Source: Serratia sarumanii (lineage in GTDB: Bacteria > Pseudomonadota > Gammaproteobacteria > Enterobacterales > Enterobacteriaceae). From it: DNA of 64,000 nt. Below the pieces are notes generated by a model, which searched no databases, was not told the origin of the DNA, and saw nothing but the letters and a program-made list of their open reading frames with translations. Location of the stretch: positions 19,788-83,787 of the forward strand of contig NZ_CP124751.1 of NCBI RefSeq assembly GCF_029962605.1. The letters run 5' to 3'. The position numbers and the translations under genes were made by a program. Below, piece after piece: positions 23,168 to 31,799 of the stretch (its first letter is position 1; every line of letters starts with the position of its first letter).

Positions 23168-23473
23168 ATGAAAAGACAAATTGAATTTAAACGATGCCTT
23201 GTTTGCAGTACAGAACACTTGACTTATGAAGATAACTTGCTTTTAAGTAAAGCAACAAGTGAAAACTGGGTTTTTGGTTATGACTACGGGTTTGTTATTG
23301 ATTTATGGAAAAGACATCATTTTGTTTTGCATGCAAAACGATTCGGATTATCTAAAGATTTCAGAAAATTGATTTTTACTCTTATAAAAAAGTATGAAAT
23401 AGAAATGATACAGTTCGATTGTGATGCTGATATTATAGAAGGAGTTAAGTTGCATAAATCTGACTACTGGTGA
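23168..23473 (+). CDS. hypothetical protein (about 101 aa)
   Basis: The frame is AT-rich with codon use unlike the GC-rich leading-region genes around it, which suggests a different origin. The product has FKRCLVCSTEHLTYEDNLLL at the N-terminus with a CxxC, and Lys-rich helices after it. No family recognised. A start at 23147 would add seven residues but lies in a hairpin. It ends just before a strong bidirectional hairpin. Confidence 0.5.
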   Translation: MKRQIEFKRCLVCSTEHLTYEDNLLLSKATSENWVFGYDYGFVIDLWKRHHFVLHAKRFGLSKDFRKLIFTLIKKYEIEMIQFDCDADIIEGVKLHKSDYW

Positions 23474-23480
23474 CCCGTTT

Positions 23481-23513
23481 TATCCGGTATCGGCATTGAA
23501 CCGATACCGGATA
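23481..23513. terminator. bidirectional hairpin between convergent genes
   Basis: TATCCGGTATCGG-N7-CCGATACCGGATA, a perfect 13-bp stem between stops at 23473 (+) and 23545 (-). Confidence 0.75.
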
Positions 23514-23544
23514 ATCTGTCGTCATTGTGCATTAAAAAAGAAAT

Positions 23545-23859
23545 TCATACCTGTGATGATTCTGTTTTGTTTTTATCTTTGATATGACTATTTCTCTTCT
23601 TTCCTGATTTGATTGTGCTTGTGTTTTTTATAATTTCATTTATGGCTCTCTCACTGACAACGATTTCACAGCTTTCAAGTGCAGATTTGATATCTTTTGC
23701 TGTGTAACCTTTTTGCGTTGCTAGCGATATGATCTGTCCCTTAAGTTCATCCAAAACTTCCTTGGAACTTAATCTCTCTTTGCTCAAGTCCGGCAACTCT
23801 GTTAGAGCTACTTTTGCCAACTCAACTTGTTCTTGACTGTATTGGTTCTTAGCCGCCAT
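23545..23859 (-). CDS. putative DNA-binding accessory protein next to oriT
   Basis: 104 residues, helical, with a basic C-terminal tail (SGKKRNSHIKDKNK). The middle LSSKEVLDELKGQIISLATQ and KGYTAKDIKSALESCEIVVS read like a helix-turn-helix. It is transcribed away from oriT, opposite to nikA, with the oriT region between them. Position suggests a relaxosome component or repressor of the oriT-side promoters; I do not know a named homologue. More AT-rich than nikB. Confidence 0.55.
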   Translation of the reverse strand: MAAKNQYSQEQVELAKVALTELPDLSKERLSSKEVLDELKGQIISLATQKGYTAKDIKSALESCEIVVSERAINEIIKNTSTIKSGKKRNSHIKDKNKTESSQV

Positions 23860-23989
23860 TTCTCTTTCCTGTGTTAGTCATCAATCAACATTGTGTATCA
23901 ATGATATACGTCAGCGTCATCATGACACAACAGGCAAATTTGTTCTCCCATGGTGTAATGACAATCCAGGCAAAGTAGGCCATAATACG

Positions 23990-24080
23990 CTAGTCCGGTC
24001 TCAAACACGGGACAGGATATGTTTTGTAGCACCGCCTGCACGCAGTCGGCTCTACAAAACGTCCTGGTCAGGGCAGAGCC
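23990..24080. other. oriT: origin of transfer (oriT) with predicted nic site
   Basis: An inverted repeat GTTTTGTAG (24021-24029) / CTACAAAAC (24052-24060) lies about 75 bp before nikA. On the - strand the left arm continues CTACAAAAC-ATATCCTG-TCCCG, ending with the MOBP-type nic core (C/T)ATCCTG^T; the cut is predicted between 24013 and 24012 on the - strand. This makes the - strand the transferred strand and sends the region left of oriT in first, which agrees with psiBA and antirestriction genes lying there. The right arm is followed by GTCCTG (24061-24066), a weaker mirror image. Confidence 0.7.
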
Positions 24081-24132
24081 CCGACACCCCACGAGACTGT
24101 AAACTGACGAGACTGATAGGGATAACATCACC

Positions 24133-24474
24133 ATGAGTAAAAGCGAGCGCCGGAACAGAACAGCCCTGCTGCCCAGCATTCGTTGCTTCCCAGAGGAAAA
24201 GTCAGTGATCCAGGAAAAGGCGACCGCGGCCGGTTTAAGTATCGGGGCGTACATGCTTAAGTGTGGCCTCGGTCGCCGAATCGATGCTCGTTGTGACGTT
24301 GAGCTCATCAATGAACTACGCCGTTTAGGTGGCCTTCAAAAACACCTCTTCAACGAGGGGAAGGGAAATGTAAGTGATGCTTTCAGCAAGCAGTATTCGG
24401 ATGTGCTTGTTGCGATAAAAAAAGCCATCATCGCAATCGATATGGGCATGACCAATGAAGGTGATAAGGCATGA
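24133..24474 (+). CDS. nikA: NikA-like relaxosome protein
   Basis: 113 residues. N-terminal ribbon-helix-helix (RCFPEEKSVIQEKATAAGLS, then IGAYMLKCGLGRRID) and C-terminal ELRRLGGLQKHLFNEGKGN, with the same order as R64 NikA: strand-helix-helix plus a LQK(K)LF motif. Known role: binds the oriT inverted repeat, bends the DNA and recruits NikB. AGGGA precedes the ATG; stop overlaps the nikB start by four bases. Confidence 0.88.
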   Translation: MSKSERRNRTALLPSIRCFPEEKSVIQEKATAAGLSIGAYMLKCGLGRRIDARCDVELINELRRLGGLQKHLFNEGKGNVSDAFSKQYSDVLVAIKKAIIAIDMGMTNEGDKA

Positions 24475-26399
24475 TTCCTATCGTTCCTGAGAAGCGAAGA
24501 GATGGCCGCTCCAGCTTCATTCAGTTGGTCAGTTATCTGACTCTGCGCGATGAGGATAAGCCTGATTTGCCTATCTCTCCTGAGAATCCCTATGTTCGTC
24601 CATCGCGTTCAAAGGCTGCAATCTTTGACCGCCTGGTAGGGTATCTTGATCGTAATGCTGGGGGGGGTCAGCAGACCCTTTTGGCTATGTTTGCAGACGG
24701 TACGCAGCAGGTTAAATCAGGCGAAGTGGTGTGTGAAACGAACTGCTTCAGTCTGGAAACTGCATCGGCGGAGATGAACGCCGTGGCTATGCAGAACACT
24801 CGCTGCGTCGACCCGGTTTATCACTGTATTCTTTCGTGGCGTGAAGAGGACACTCCGACCGATCAGCAAATTTTCGAGAGTGCGCGTTATTGCATTAATC
24901 AGCTGGGAATGGCTGATCATCAGTACGTGTTTGCTGTCCATCGAGACACCGATAACGTCCATTGCCATATCGCGGTTAATCGTATCCATCCCGAGTCCTA
25001 TCGTGCGGCTAACATGTATAAAGATGTCGACACACTTCACAAAGCCTGTCGTCATCTTGAGTTGAAGCATGGGTTTACACCTGATAATGGTGCATGGAAA
25101 GTAAATGAACATCAGCAGGTTGTTCGTAGCCAAAATGAATTCAAATGTATCCCACGTAAGGCTCGGCAGCTGGAGTATTATGCCGACTCAGAAAGCCTCT
25201 TTAGTTATGCTGTAGGTGAATGCCGTCAAGCGATTGGCGACATCATGGCAGATCCTGAACGCCTATCCTGGCAGAACCTCCATAATGAATTGAATCGTGC
25301 AGGCCTTGTATTGAAACAAAAGGGGGAAGGGTTAGCCATCTACTCGATTCAGGATTCGAGCTTGCCTCCTATTAAGGCAAGCGGCTTGCATCCTGATCTT
25401 ACACGTTCCTGCATGGAACCGTATTTGGGGGAGTTCACTTCCGCGCTTGATGTTGACGCTGTGGCATCTCCTAAGCATCCAGAATACGTATATGACCCGC
25501 GTTTCCACGCACGCGATCTGATGGCTCGGGTTGAACGTCGCCAGGCTAGGGCTGAAGCAAGAGCAGATCTTAAAGCCCGTTATCAGGCGTACAAATCGGC
25601 ATGGGTTCGTCCAAAATTGGATGCTGATGAAATCAAAGCCAGGTATAAAAACATGTCCAAACGTTTTGCCTGGCGTAAGGCTAAAGCACGCGTTGAATTA
25701 CGCGATCCCCTTTTGAGAAAACTGACTTATCACATTATTGAAGTTGAGCGGATGAAGGCTATGGCCGCATTGCGATTGGCCATCAAGGAAGAACGACAGG
25801 CGTTCAAAGCTGCTCCGGAAAACCGACGTCTGTCATATAGAGGTTGGGTCGAACAACAGGCGTTGATGCACGATCAGGCCGCAATTGCTCAGTTGCGTGG
25901 ATGGTCCTATAGATTGAAACGCTCATCCCTGACTCCTAGCGTTTCTTTGAACGGGATCCGTTTCGCGGTATCGGATGACAGCAAACCATTAGCCATAGAC
26001 GGTTACCAGACCCGAATCATGCGAGACGGTGTTGTTCAGTATGTTCAGAATGGGGTTGTTCAATTGCAGGATCGTGGTGAGCGCATTGAGGTTGCCGATT
26101 CACAGGTTATGGATGGGCAGCACATTATTACCGGGCTGGTGATAGCGCAGAGTAAATCGGGTGAGGAGATGGTACTGGAGGGCGATCGTCAATATGTCCA
26201 ACAATCTTGCGAACTTGTCTCTTGGTTTAATGAAGAGTCAGGAACCTCCCTGCCATTAACAGAAACCAGTCAAAGAACGCTTGCAGGGTATGGATCATTG
26301 CCAACCGAAAATTCTCACGGAGCAACTGATTCTAGTGTTAACGAGCAGCGTGAACTGGATGGTTATATCCAGCGGCCAAATGGTCCTCGTCCACACTAA
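24471..26399 (+). CDS. nikB: NikB-like MOBP relaxase
   Basis: 642 residues, shorter than R64 NikB (about 900). Motif I nucleophile is probably Tyr22 in SFIQLVSYLTLRD; motif III is HRDTDNVHCHIAVNR, with His157, Asp159, His164 and His166. The C-terminal parts LTYHIIEVERMKAMAAL, LSYRGWVEQQAL and AIAQLRGWSYR match the NikB C-terminal segments, so the length difference is an internal loss of one repeated module (FADKESLWGYAV-like; here a single copy, ADSESLFSYAVGE). Role: nicks oriT, stays bound to the 5' end and is exported with the strand. Converges with the trb operon. Confidence 0.92.
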   Translation: MIPIVPEKRRDGRSSFIQLVSYLTLRDEDKPDLPISPENPYVRPSRSKAAIFDRLVGYLDRNAGGGQQTLLAMFADGTQQVKSGEVVCETNCFSLETASAEMNAVAMQNTRCVDPVYHCILSWREEDTPTDQQIFESARYCINQLGMADHQYVFAVHRDTDNVHCHIAVNRIHPESYRAANMYKDVDTLHKACRHLELKHGFTPDNGAWKVNEHQQVVRSQNEFKCIPRKARQLEYYADSESLFSYAVGECRQAIGDIMADPERLSWQNLHNELNRAGLVLKQKGEGLAIYSIQDSSLPPIKASGLHPDLTRSCMEPYLGEFTSALDVDAVASPKHPEYVYDPRFHARDLMARVERRQARAEARADLKARYQAYKSAWVRPKLDADEIKARYKNMSKRFAWRKAKARVELRDPLLRKLTYHIIEVERMKAMAALRLAIKEERQAFKAAPENRRLSYRGWVEQQALMHDQAAIAQLRGWSYRLKRSSLTPSVSLNGIRFAVSDDSKPLAIDGYQTRIMRDGVVQYVQNGVVQLQDRGERIEVADSQVMDGQHIITGLVIAQSKSGEEMVLEGDRQYVQQSCELVSWFNEESGTSLPLTETSQRTLAGYGSLPTENSHGATDSSVNEQRELDGYIQRPNGPRPH

Positions 26400-26415
26400 T
26401 TTTTTGAAAAAAAAA

Positions 26416-26449
26416 CCGACTGCAGGCCTGATAACCTGAGTCGGCTTTT
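26416..26449. terminator. bidirectional terminator between nikB and the trb operon
   Basis: Stem ACCGACT plus CAGG pairing with CCTG plus AGTCGGC; A-run on the left (26407-26415) and CTTTTC on the right, so it can stop both directions. Confidence 0.85.
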
Positions 26450-26451
26450 CA

Positions 26452-26769
26452 TTAATGGAGGCGTGAGTATAACGTCTTCAGCATGGGTTGATAGGCTTGC
26501 CAACCCTCGTCATCGTTCCCTTCCAGCTCTGTGAACATATCAATAAGACGGTGAAAAACATTGTCATGCTTTTCTTCAGTAAGTACATCGGGAGCTGGAA
26601 AATGGTTGAGTAGCCTGGCAGCTTCGTCATGCAACGTTTCGATGTGAGTTTGTGATTTTTGATCTTCCGTATTCTTTAATTTTTTCTCTGCCAGGACTAT
26701 CAACAGGGTGGCGCATAGTCGAACCATCTCAATGTACCCGCGTTGATAGTCCATGGTGTCTTCACTCAT
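26452..26769 (-). CDS. hypothetical protein at the end of the trb operon (105 aa)
   Basis: Acidic, helical, no export signal (contains YIEMVRLCATLLIVLAEKKL and a LIDMFTELEGNDDEGWQAY tail). No family recognised. Its start overlaps the end of the nuclease remnant by four bases, and a terminator follows the stop, so it is the last gene of the trbA-trbB-trbC transcript. Confidence 0.6.
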   Translation of the reverse strand: MSEDTMDYQRGYIEMVRLCATLLIVLAEKKLKNTEDQKSQTHIETLHDEAARLLNHFPAPDVLTEEKHDNVFHRLIDMFTELEGNDDEGWQAYQPMLKTLYSRLH

Positions 26770-27104
26770 TTTTGTGCCTCAATATCCTGGGGGTTACGGT
26801 TGGCTTTCACGCCAAAGCCGTTCGAATTCTTTCTGGTATATTGCAACCAGATTAGGTTGATTGTGAATGACCAAGACGTACTCAGCATTTTTACGGCGGC
26901 AGCTGAATAGTTATAGCTTCCCAGCTGCACAGTATTATCAACGTTCAACATCAGCTTATTGTGCATGATGACGTATTGGCCATTGCTACGTACAAAGATA
27001 CCTTTGTTGGTAAGGCAAGTGGCAACGATATATTTTGCGTTAGCCTTGGCTTCTACCACAATGCGGAATTTTACTCCTCGGCGTTTTGCTGCAACAAGGC
27101 GCAG
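26766..27104 (-). pseudogene. C-terminal remnant of a Nuc/phospholipase D-type endonuclease
   Basis: The open part (26766-27059) carries the HxK(x)4D(x)6G(x)xN signature of the PLD superfamily: MHNKLMLNVDN, then GSYNYSAAA. Reading the same frame upstream gives VAAKRRGVKFRIVVEAKANA, the normal middle of Nuc proteins, but a stop (27105-27107) interrupts it and the N-terminal half with the export signal is missing, replaced by the end of trbC. The piece would lack secretion and probably activity. Nuc-type nucleases accompany several conjugation systems (pKM101, IncL/M). Confidence 0.75.
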
Positions 27105-27127
27105 CTATTGCGGCAGCCGTTTGGCAT

Positions 27128-29308
27128 TTACCCATATCGCTCCTCTCGATGGTGTTCGGACGTAGCGAGAGCCTTCGCTATGTCCTTTGACACTCTTATT
27201 GGTTTTGGCGCCGTAGGTTGTTGTTTCCAACGTCGCTTGTGCAGCTTCAATGCCACCCTGGCGGCTTCAAACAGTAAAATACCGCGTTGTGCTGACGTAT
27301 AACTGACGTCTGCCCGGTGATTAAGATCCAGAGATAGCGCCACTACGCTTTGCAATACAGGGTCCATCAGGCCGTTGCAGGTTGTTTGAGATGGTGGCGA
27401 TTCCAGGCGTGTAAGGATGGTTTCGACTTCTTGTGCGGACGGCGGCAGCTTTTTCTTGAGTGTGGGGTTTGCATCCAACAGTTCAGCCTCTGTTGGCATA
27501 TCTAGGTTCACAAACCGGTTGATACGCATTGGCAGTGCTGAAGTCATCTTATCGTCATCTTGGATATAGATGGCATTACTTGGGATCAGTGCGCTTTTGA
27601 AAGAGATCATACCTTCGCCAGGGTTCATATCTTTCAAATCCCCCAAATCGAGACGGTCCTTTTCCCTAATGACGTTACTGCCAGCATCCTCGAAGTGTGG
27701 GGTGATCAGCCCGCCCTGTTGCTCTACGGCTCCGAGCTCAGAATAGTACCCTTTACCGCCGGTAATCCGTGCAAGTTCGAAGGTATCCTTCTCGTCCTGC
27801 AACGTCATGAACCACTTTGTCAGTAGGTTGGCGTTTACGGTCATGTACTCGCCCTTGTGCTCGGCGATGAAACGTTGAATGTCCTGTGCAGATACGATGA
27901 GCATATAGCCCAGACTGCGCATCTGGCTTGCCAGATTATCCATGCCAGGACCGAAATAGGCGCCCAGCTCGTCCATGGCGATCGGGAACGGGAAATTTCC
28001 TTTGTATTTTTTGACGATCAACACATCGTTCATCATGCCCTCAAGCTCAAACCCCAAATCTCTGGCCATGGTCATGCGTATCGCCGAAATGTAGAGTTTG
28101 CCAATATTGGCAGCTTCGCCTTTAGATAACTCCAACGCAGGAATTGTGGTGCAGAGGATGCGGTCGTTATGCAGAACGTCCTCAATATCGACGTCGCCGG
28201 CGTCAGTAGAAAAAATATGGCCGTAGAGATCGTTAAACATGGTCAGCATGCGGTTGAATTGCTGAATGAGGTAGCCATGCTGGTCGTAAACCCCTTGTTC
28301 CCACTCAGAGGGGCGGCTGATCAGTTCGATTCTAAAGCCTGCCAGAGTGTTGAAGTAGTTCTCCAGCGGGTTATAAGCCTCCTGATGCCAACCATCTCTT
28401 TTAGCTTCCAGATAAAGCTCCGCCAGTTTTCTCAGCGGTAAGTATTCCTGAATGACCCTTTGCGAGATCCGCCGCTTTTCGCGTTTGCACTTGTAGTAAA
28501 CGGCATATACCAAAGCGGCAAGCATTGATTTGGCCTTGTCTTGCCAGCCTTGGTCGCCGCTGCCGGCAGGCGGCAACATGGATTCCATCAACTGAATGAT
28601 GAACGTTGTGTTGGCAGTACCGAATAGATTTATGGTGTTCGAGGGCTGTCGCTTTTTGTCATTGAGCAGCAGCTGCAGCAGCTTGTCGGAACCGCCTGTC
28701 ATGAAGTTGAGGACGTAGAAATCATCCTCACGCCCAAAACGGCGTGCGAGTGACCACATGGCAAATGCCAAGGTATTCTGCCCCTTACCATCGGAATAAC
28801 AGATCCCCCGTCCCCAACAGATGGCATTGAGGAAGACAGATAACAGCGCTTCTGTTTTTCCGGAACCTGTTGTTGCCAATAGCAACATGTGCCTCAGTGC
28901 ATCATCGAGTGTCAACCACAGCTCGCGTGCAAGGGCTTTGCCCCTGGCAAATCCCAGGCACATCACACCGGCCGCGCGCTGGTATTTACGGGTTCGCACC
29001 ACATAACGGAAAAATCCGCCAATGCCGTTACGATATTTTGGCATTTCACGTTCTGTAGTCAGATCCATGCCACCTATATCAGTAGGTAAACGGAGCGGCA
29101 TGCGAAAAGGCTGATCGCCGAATAGCATCAACTGAAGTAACGCCGCCGGCGTTGTGAGCAGCAATGAAGCAGGTGAATGTATAGCGAGTCCAATGGCGCC
29201 GGCGAGAGAAAGCTGAACGCCTATCGGTGAAAGTAATGCATCTTGAATGATGGTTTGGCCAAGGGGGCGTCGAACTCGACGGACATCGACTTCTACAGGC
29301 TGAGACAT
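27128..29308 (-). CDS. trbC: TrbC, type IV coupling protein (DotL/IcmO-like)
   Basis: 726 residues. Two hydrophobic N-terminal segments (about 28-62) anchor it in the inner membrane; Walker A ATTGSGKTEAL begins at 145, Walker B FPIAMDELGAYF is about 420-432. Coupling proteins recognise the relaxosome and feed it to the channel; in R64 TrbC is the homologue of Legionella DotL (IcmO). Encoded with TrbA (DotM-like) and TrbB upstream, in the order of R64. A long C-terminal tail follows the ATPase domain. Confidence 0.92.
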   Translation of the reverse strand: MSQPVEVDVRRVRRPLGQTIIQDALLSPIGVQLSLAGAIGLAIHSPASLLLTTPAALLQLMLFGDQPFRMPLRLPTDIGGMDLTTEREMPKYRNGIGGFFRYVVRTRKYQRAAGVMCLGFARGKALARELWLTLDDALRHMLLLATTGSGKTEALLSVFLNAICWGRGICYSDGKGQNTLAFAMWSLARRFGREDDFYVLNFMTGGSDKLLQLLLNDKKRQPSNTINLFGTANTTFIIQLMESMLPPAGSGDQGWQDKAKSMLAALVYAVYYKCKREKRRISQRVIQEYLPLRKLAELYLEAKRDGWHQEAYNPLENYFNTLAGFRIELISRPSEWEQGVYDQHGYLIQQFNRMLTMFNDLYGHIFSTDAGDVDIEDVLHNDRILCTTIPALELSKGEAANIGKLYISAIRMTMARDLGFELEGMMNDVLIVKKYKGNFPFPIAMDELGAYFGPGMDNLASQMRSLGYMLIVSAQDIQRFIAEHKGEYMTVNANLLTKWFMTLQDEKDTFELARITGGKGYYSELGAVEQQGGLITPHFEDAGSNVIREKDRLDLGDLKDMNPGEGMISFKSALIPSNAIYIQDDDKMTSALPMRINRFVNLDMPTEAELLDANPTLKKKLPPSAQEVETILTRLESPPSQTTCNGLMDPVLQSVVALSLDLNHRADVSYTSAQRGILLFEAARVALKLHKRRWKQQPTAPKPIRVSKDIAKALATSEHHREERYG

Positions 29309-29364
29309 AGGTGTTCCTGGTGATCTAACGGGGATTGGGCCCGGAGCTGAGTCCAGGCGAACAA

Positions 29365-30309
29365 TTATGGAGTGACGATGGTTTGGCTGAGGAATGTATC
29401 TAGAGCTTCATCGCTTTTCAGGGATGACAGCGGGATATAGCGCCCATCATCAGCGATCAGTGAGGGGGTGCCCGGCAAATTGTAGATGTCGAAGGCCTGA
29501 TCGTTTTTGGCGATCGCCTGGTTACCGGCATCACAGATTTTATTTGATACAGTGTTCTCACCAGGTGAAATGCCTGCGTCGGCCTGGAAAAGTTGTTTCC
29601 ATAATTGGCGCCGATATTGCGGTGCCTGGCAAAGCACAGGGCTCACTTGGTCGACGGTTTGCTGTTTTCCGACGAGAGTGACCGGGAAGATCTCAATATT
29701 AAATCTTTCGGAGAGCGCTTCCAGGGCCGGCTCAATAATTTGGCAGTTGTGACATAACGGATCGGCAAAAACGTAGAGGGTACGCTGATGCCCACTGGAT
29801 AGGGGAATGGTGTACTGCCCTGTTTTTGCCGCATTACGTAGTGCCTTGGCAACGGCCTGGTACTGATCTGCTGTTACTTTCAATTCAGGCTGTGAGGTTG
29901 CGGCAACGGTGTTCGAAAGCGTGTTTGGCGTAACTTGCTGCGTTAGTGTTGCTGACATATCCTCCGGTTGATTTGAATACCAGAAGCCTGCTATAGCCAA
30001 GCTGAGGGCTATGGCGCTCATCATGTAACCTAATCGTTTCCAACAGCGGCGATATGCTTGGCGTCGGTGTAGTAACGCTGCATTAATCGCGTGAAGCATC
30101 TCAGCAGCATCCTTCGTTCCAGAGCCCTGTACGATTGCCGCTGGGCCAAGATCACGATTATCGTGCCAAATGGCGTCATCTTTTAGGTAGAAACGAGGAT
30201 ACGGGCCGGGATCGAGTATGGCGACCACCTGGTCGTTTTCTTGTTTGTGATTAAATACGGACAAGGTTCTGCCCTGCAGTGAAGCAGTATAGTTCGATTT
30301 CATTGTCAT
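29365..30309 (-). CDS. trbB: TrbB, DsbC-like thiol-disulfide protein
   Basis: 314 residues. Cytoplasmic N-terminal part of about 90 residues, one membrane segment (about 95-110, MMSAIALSLAIAGFWY), then a periplasmic thioredoxin-fold domain with the redox pair Cys186-x-x-Cys189 (FADPLCHNC) and a cis-Pro candidate in LPGTPSLIADDGRYI. Likely role: disulfide formation or isomerisation in exported Tra/Pil proteins. The long N-terminal cytoplasmic part is unusual for DsbC/DsbG proteins but fits TrbB in the R64 order. Confidence 0.85.
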   Translation of the reverse strand: MTMKSNYTASLQGRTLSVFNHKQENDQVVAILDPGPYPRFYLKDDAIWHDNRDLGPAAIVQGSGTKDAAEMLHAINAALLHRRQAYRRCWKRLGYMMSAIALSLAIAGFWYSNQPEDMSATLTQQVTPNTLSNTVAATSQPELKVTADQYQAVAKALRNAAKTGQYTIPLSSGHQRTLYVFADPLCHNCQIIEPALEALSERFNIEIFPVTLVGKQQTVDQVSPVLCQAPQYRRQLWKQLFQADAGISPGENTVSNKICDAGNQAIAKNDQAFDIYNLPGTPSLIADDGRYIPLSSLKSDEALDTFLSQTIVTP

Positions 30310-30327
30310 TGACTCTATGGTGTGGGC

Positions 30328-31653
30328 TTATCTCGCCCGAGGGATGAAGTGGGCGCGGCCAGGTTTTTGGGGGGAGGTATTCGCTCCAGGGATGGTGGCT
30401 TTCGTCTGCAGCGGTGCTGTTTCGCTGGTAGTCTTCTCCGTAGTGTCCATTAGAGGCTGCAATATCACGATTGGAGCATCTTCATCCTCATCGAAGACTG
30501 GTTCACTGAGGACAGAGGTATTCGTTGTGCGATTATCGATGATCAACCCGACGCTGCGGAGTTCGTCCTCGAGGCCTTTAATGGCTTTATCCATCCTGTT
30601 TTCCGGCACGGGGATTGATGTGTGAAGGCGTTCCTCCATCTGAGCTACAACGGTTTCCCAATTAGCGACAGCAATGACTCCTGCACCTTCAATAAAAGCC
30701 TTCGGGCGTCCCGTTGATGCCAGGGTGTACCAAAGTGGCCGATCGAGACCTTTGAGCCAACGGAATCGAGCGCATGGCAGGCGCATATCCAGGTTATGTA
30801 AGGCATAAAGCGCTGTACGTGTTGTTGAATGGTGTTTAAGCCAATCTTGAGCAGCTGGTGTCTGCGTTACTTTTTCGAATGCCTTGCTGGCGAGCTGAAG
30901 TACGGGATATCCCATTTGTCCTTTGTCCCGCCTGCTTTTGATAAGGCATGAACGGTTCAGGCTATCGAGCAGAGCTTCAGCGGCTTTACGATCGTTTAGA
31001 AATGCGACTAGGCCAAATATGGCAACCAGAGCTCGCTCATGGGCGCTAAAACTTGAAAAGCTTTCTAACGGAGTGCCAAGTTGGCATTCGAACGCAGTTT
31101 GGGTTCTATGGGTATCAAGGCGATCACCAATAATCAGCTTGTGTTCAACTGCAAATTCTTCCGGCCACTGGGCGCTGCGATGTTCAGGCGGGTCAACGTT
31201 CAGCAACTGTGTCTTTTTATCGCCATAGCAGAGTGCCGGTATTATGCTTGGAGAAAAGCGCGCCATGATATGGGGTAGGGTATAGACATCAATATGGCGC
31301 CGGGTCTGGTTCCGCGGATGGTTGCGCACCATGAGCAGCCCACCCATAACAATCAGGACCATCGGCGCCAATAAGATCCCCGCAGTATGATTCATAACGT
31401 CGATAAACTGACCCCATGACAGTTGATTAACTTGACTGCCTGCCCAGGCAAGGAGGTTGAGCTTTTCTGCGACCTGGTTATGGACACGGGGAAAGTCGCA
31501 TAATGACCACAGTTGGTAAAGTAGCCAACAGCATCCGTACATTACAGGGGGTTGATAGATCCAAAGCAGAAATGCTGCCAAAGCGGCAACGAGTAGCAAC
31601 ATAAGACCTTGCTCGTTACCGGCTCTGGGCTGCAGGTGACTTTTGGCATTCAT
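30328..31653 (-). CDS. trbA: TrbA, DotM/IcmP-like coupling-complex protein
   Basis: 441 residues: two N-terminal membrane segments (about 13-36 and 85-108), then a cytoplasmic domain with IIPALCYGDKKTQLLNVDPP and an Ala/Leu-rich helical region (ALVAIFGLVAFLNDRKAAEA). R64 TrbA is the counterpart of DotM, which joins DotL (TrbC) and DotN (TraT) in the coupling complex. The C-terminal 60 residues are acidic/Pro-rich and look disordered. First gene of the trb transcript; two stem-loops separate it from the ExcA-like gene. Confidence 0.85.
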   Translation of the reverse strand: MNAKSHLQPRAGNEQGLMLLLVAALAAFLLWIYQPPVMYGCCWLLYQLWSLCDFPRVHNQVAEKLNLLAWAGSQVNQLSWGQFIDVMNHTAGILLAPMVLIVMGGLLMVRNHPRNQTRRHIDVYTLPHIMARFSPSIIPALCYGDKKTQLLNVDPPEHRSAQWPEEFAVEHKLIIGDRLDTHRTQTAFECQLGTPLESFSSFSAHERALVAIFGLVAFLNDRKAAEALLDSLNRSCLIKSRRDKGQMGYPVLQLASKAFEKVTQTPAAQDWLKHHSTTRTALYALHNLDMRLPCARFRWLKGLDRPLWYTLASTGRPKAFIEGAGVIAVANWETVVAQMEERLHTSIPVPENRMDKAIKGLEDELRSVGLIIDNRTTNTSVLSEPVFDEDEDAPIVILQPLMDTTEKTTSETAPLQTKATIPGANTSPQKPGRAHFIPRAR

Positions 31654-31669
31654 GAATTACTCCAATATG

Positions 31670-31706
31670 TTTAAACCCAGTCATAAGGAAAATGACTGGG
31701 TTTAAA
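31670..31706. promoter_or_regulatory. perfect 15-bp inverted repeat before trbA
   Basis: TTTAAACCCAGTCAT (31670-31684) and its exact complement (31692-31706) with a 7-base loop, 17 bp from the trbA ATG. No T-run on either side; either a structured 5' leader of the trb mRNA or an operator for the trb promoter. Confidence 0.6.
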
Positions 31707-31735
31707 CAAGAGGTTGCACCAAATAGGGATGTTGG

Positions 31736-31763
31736 AAAAGAAAGAGCGCCTAGAAAGGCGCTC
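31736..31763 (-). terminator. intrinsic terminator of the long tra transcript
   Basis: On the - strand GAGCGCC-N6-GGCGCTC followed by TTTCTTTTCC, 37 bp after the stop of the ExcA-like gene. Confidence 0.85.
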
Positions 31764-31799
31764 GATAATATGAACTGAGTTGAAAAAATTAAAAATGAG

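Noticed and set aside
24061..24072. GTCCTG on the + strand as the nic site
   Set aside because: It lacks the (C/T)A before TCCTG and T after it, and would send nikAB and the tra genes in first; the - strand core fits better.
28821..29089. + strand frames within trbC and other long - strand tra/pil genes
   Set aside because: They are antisense shadows of genes with clear motifs on the - strand.
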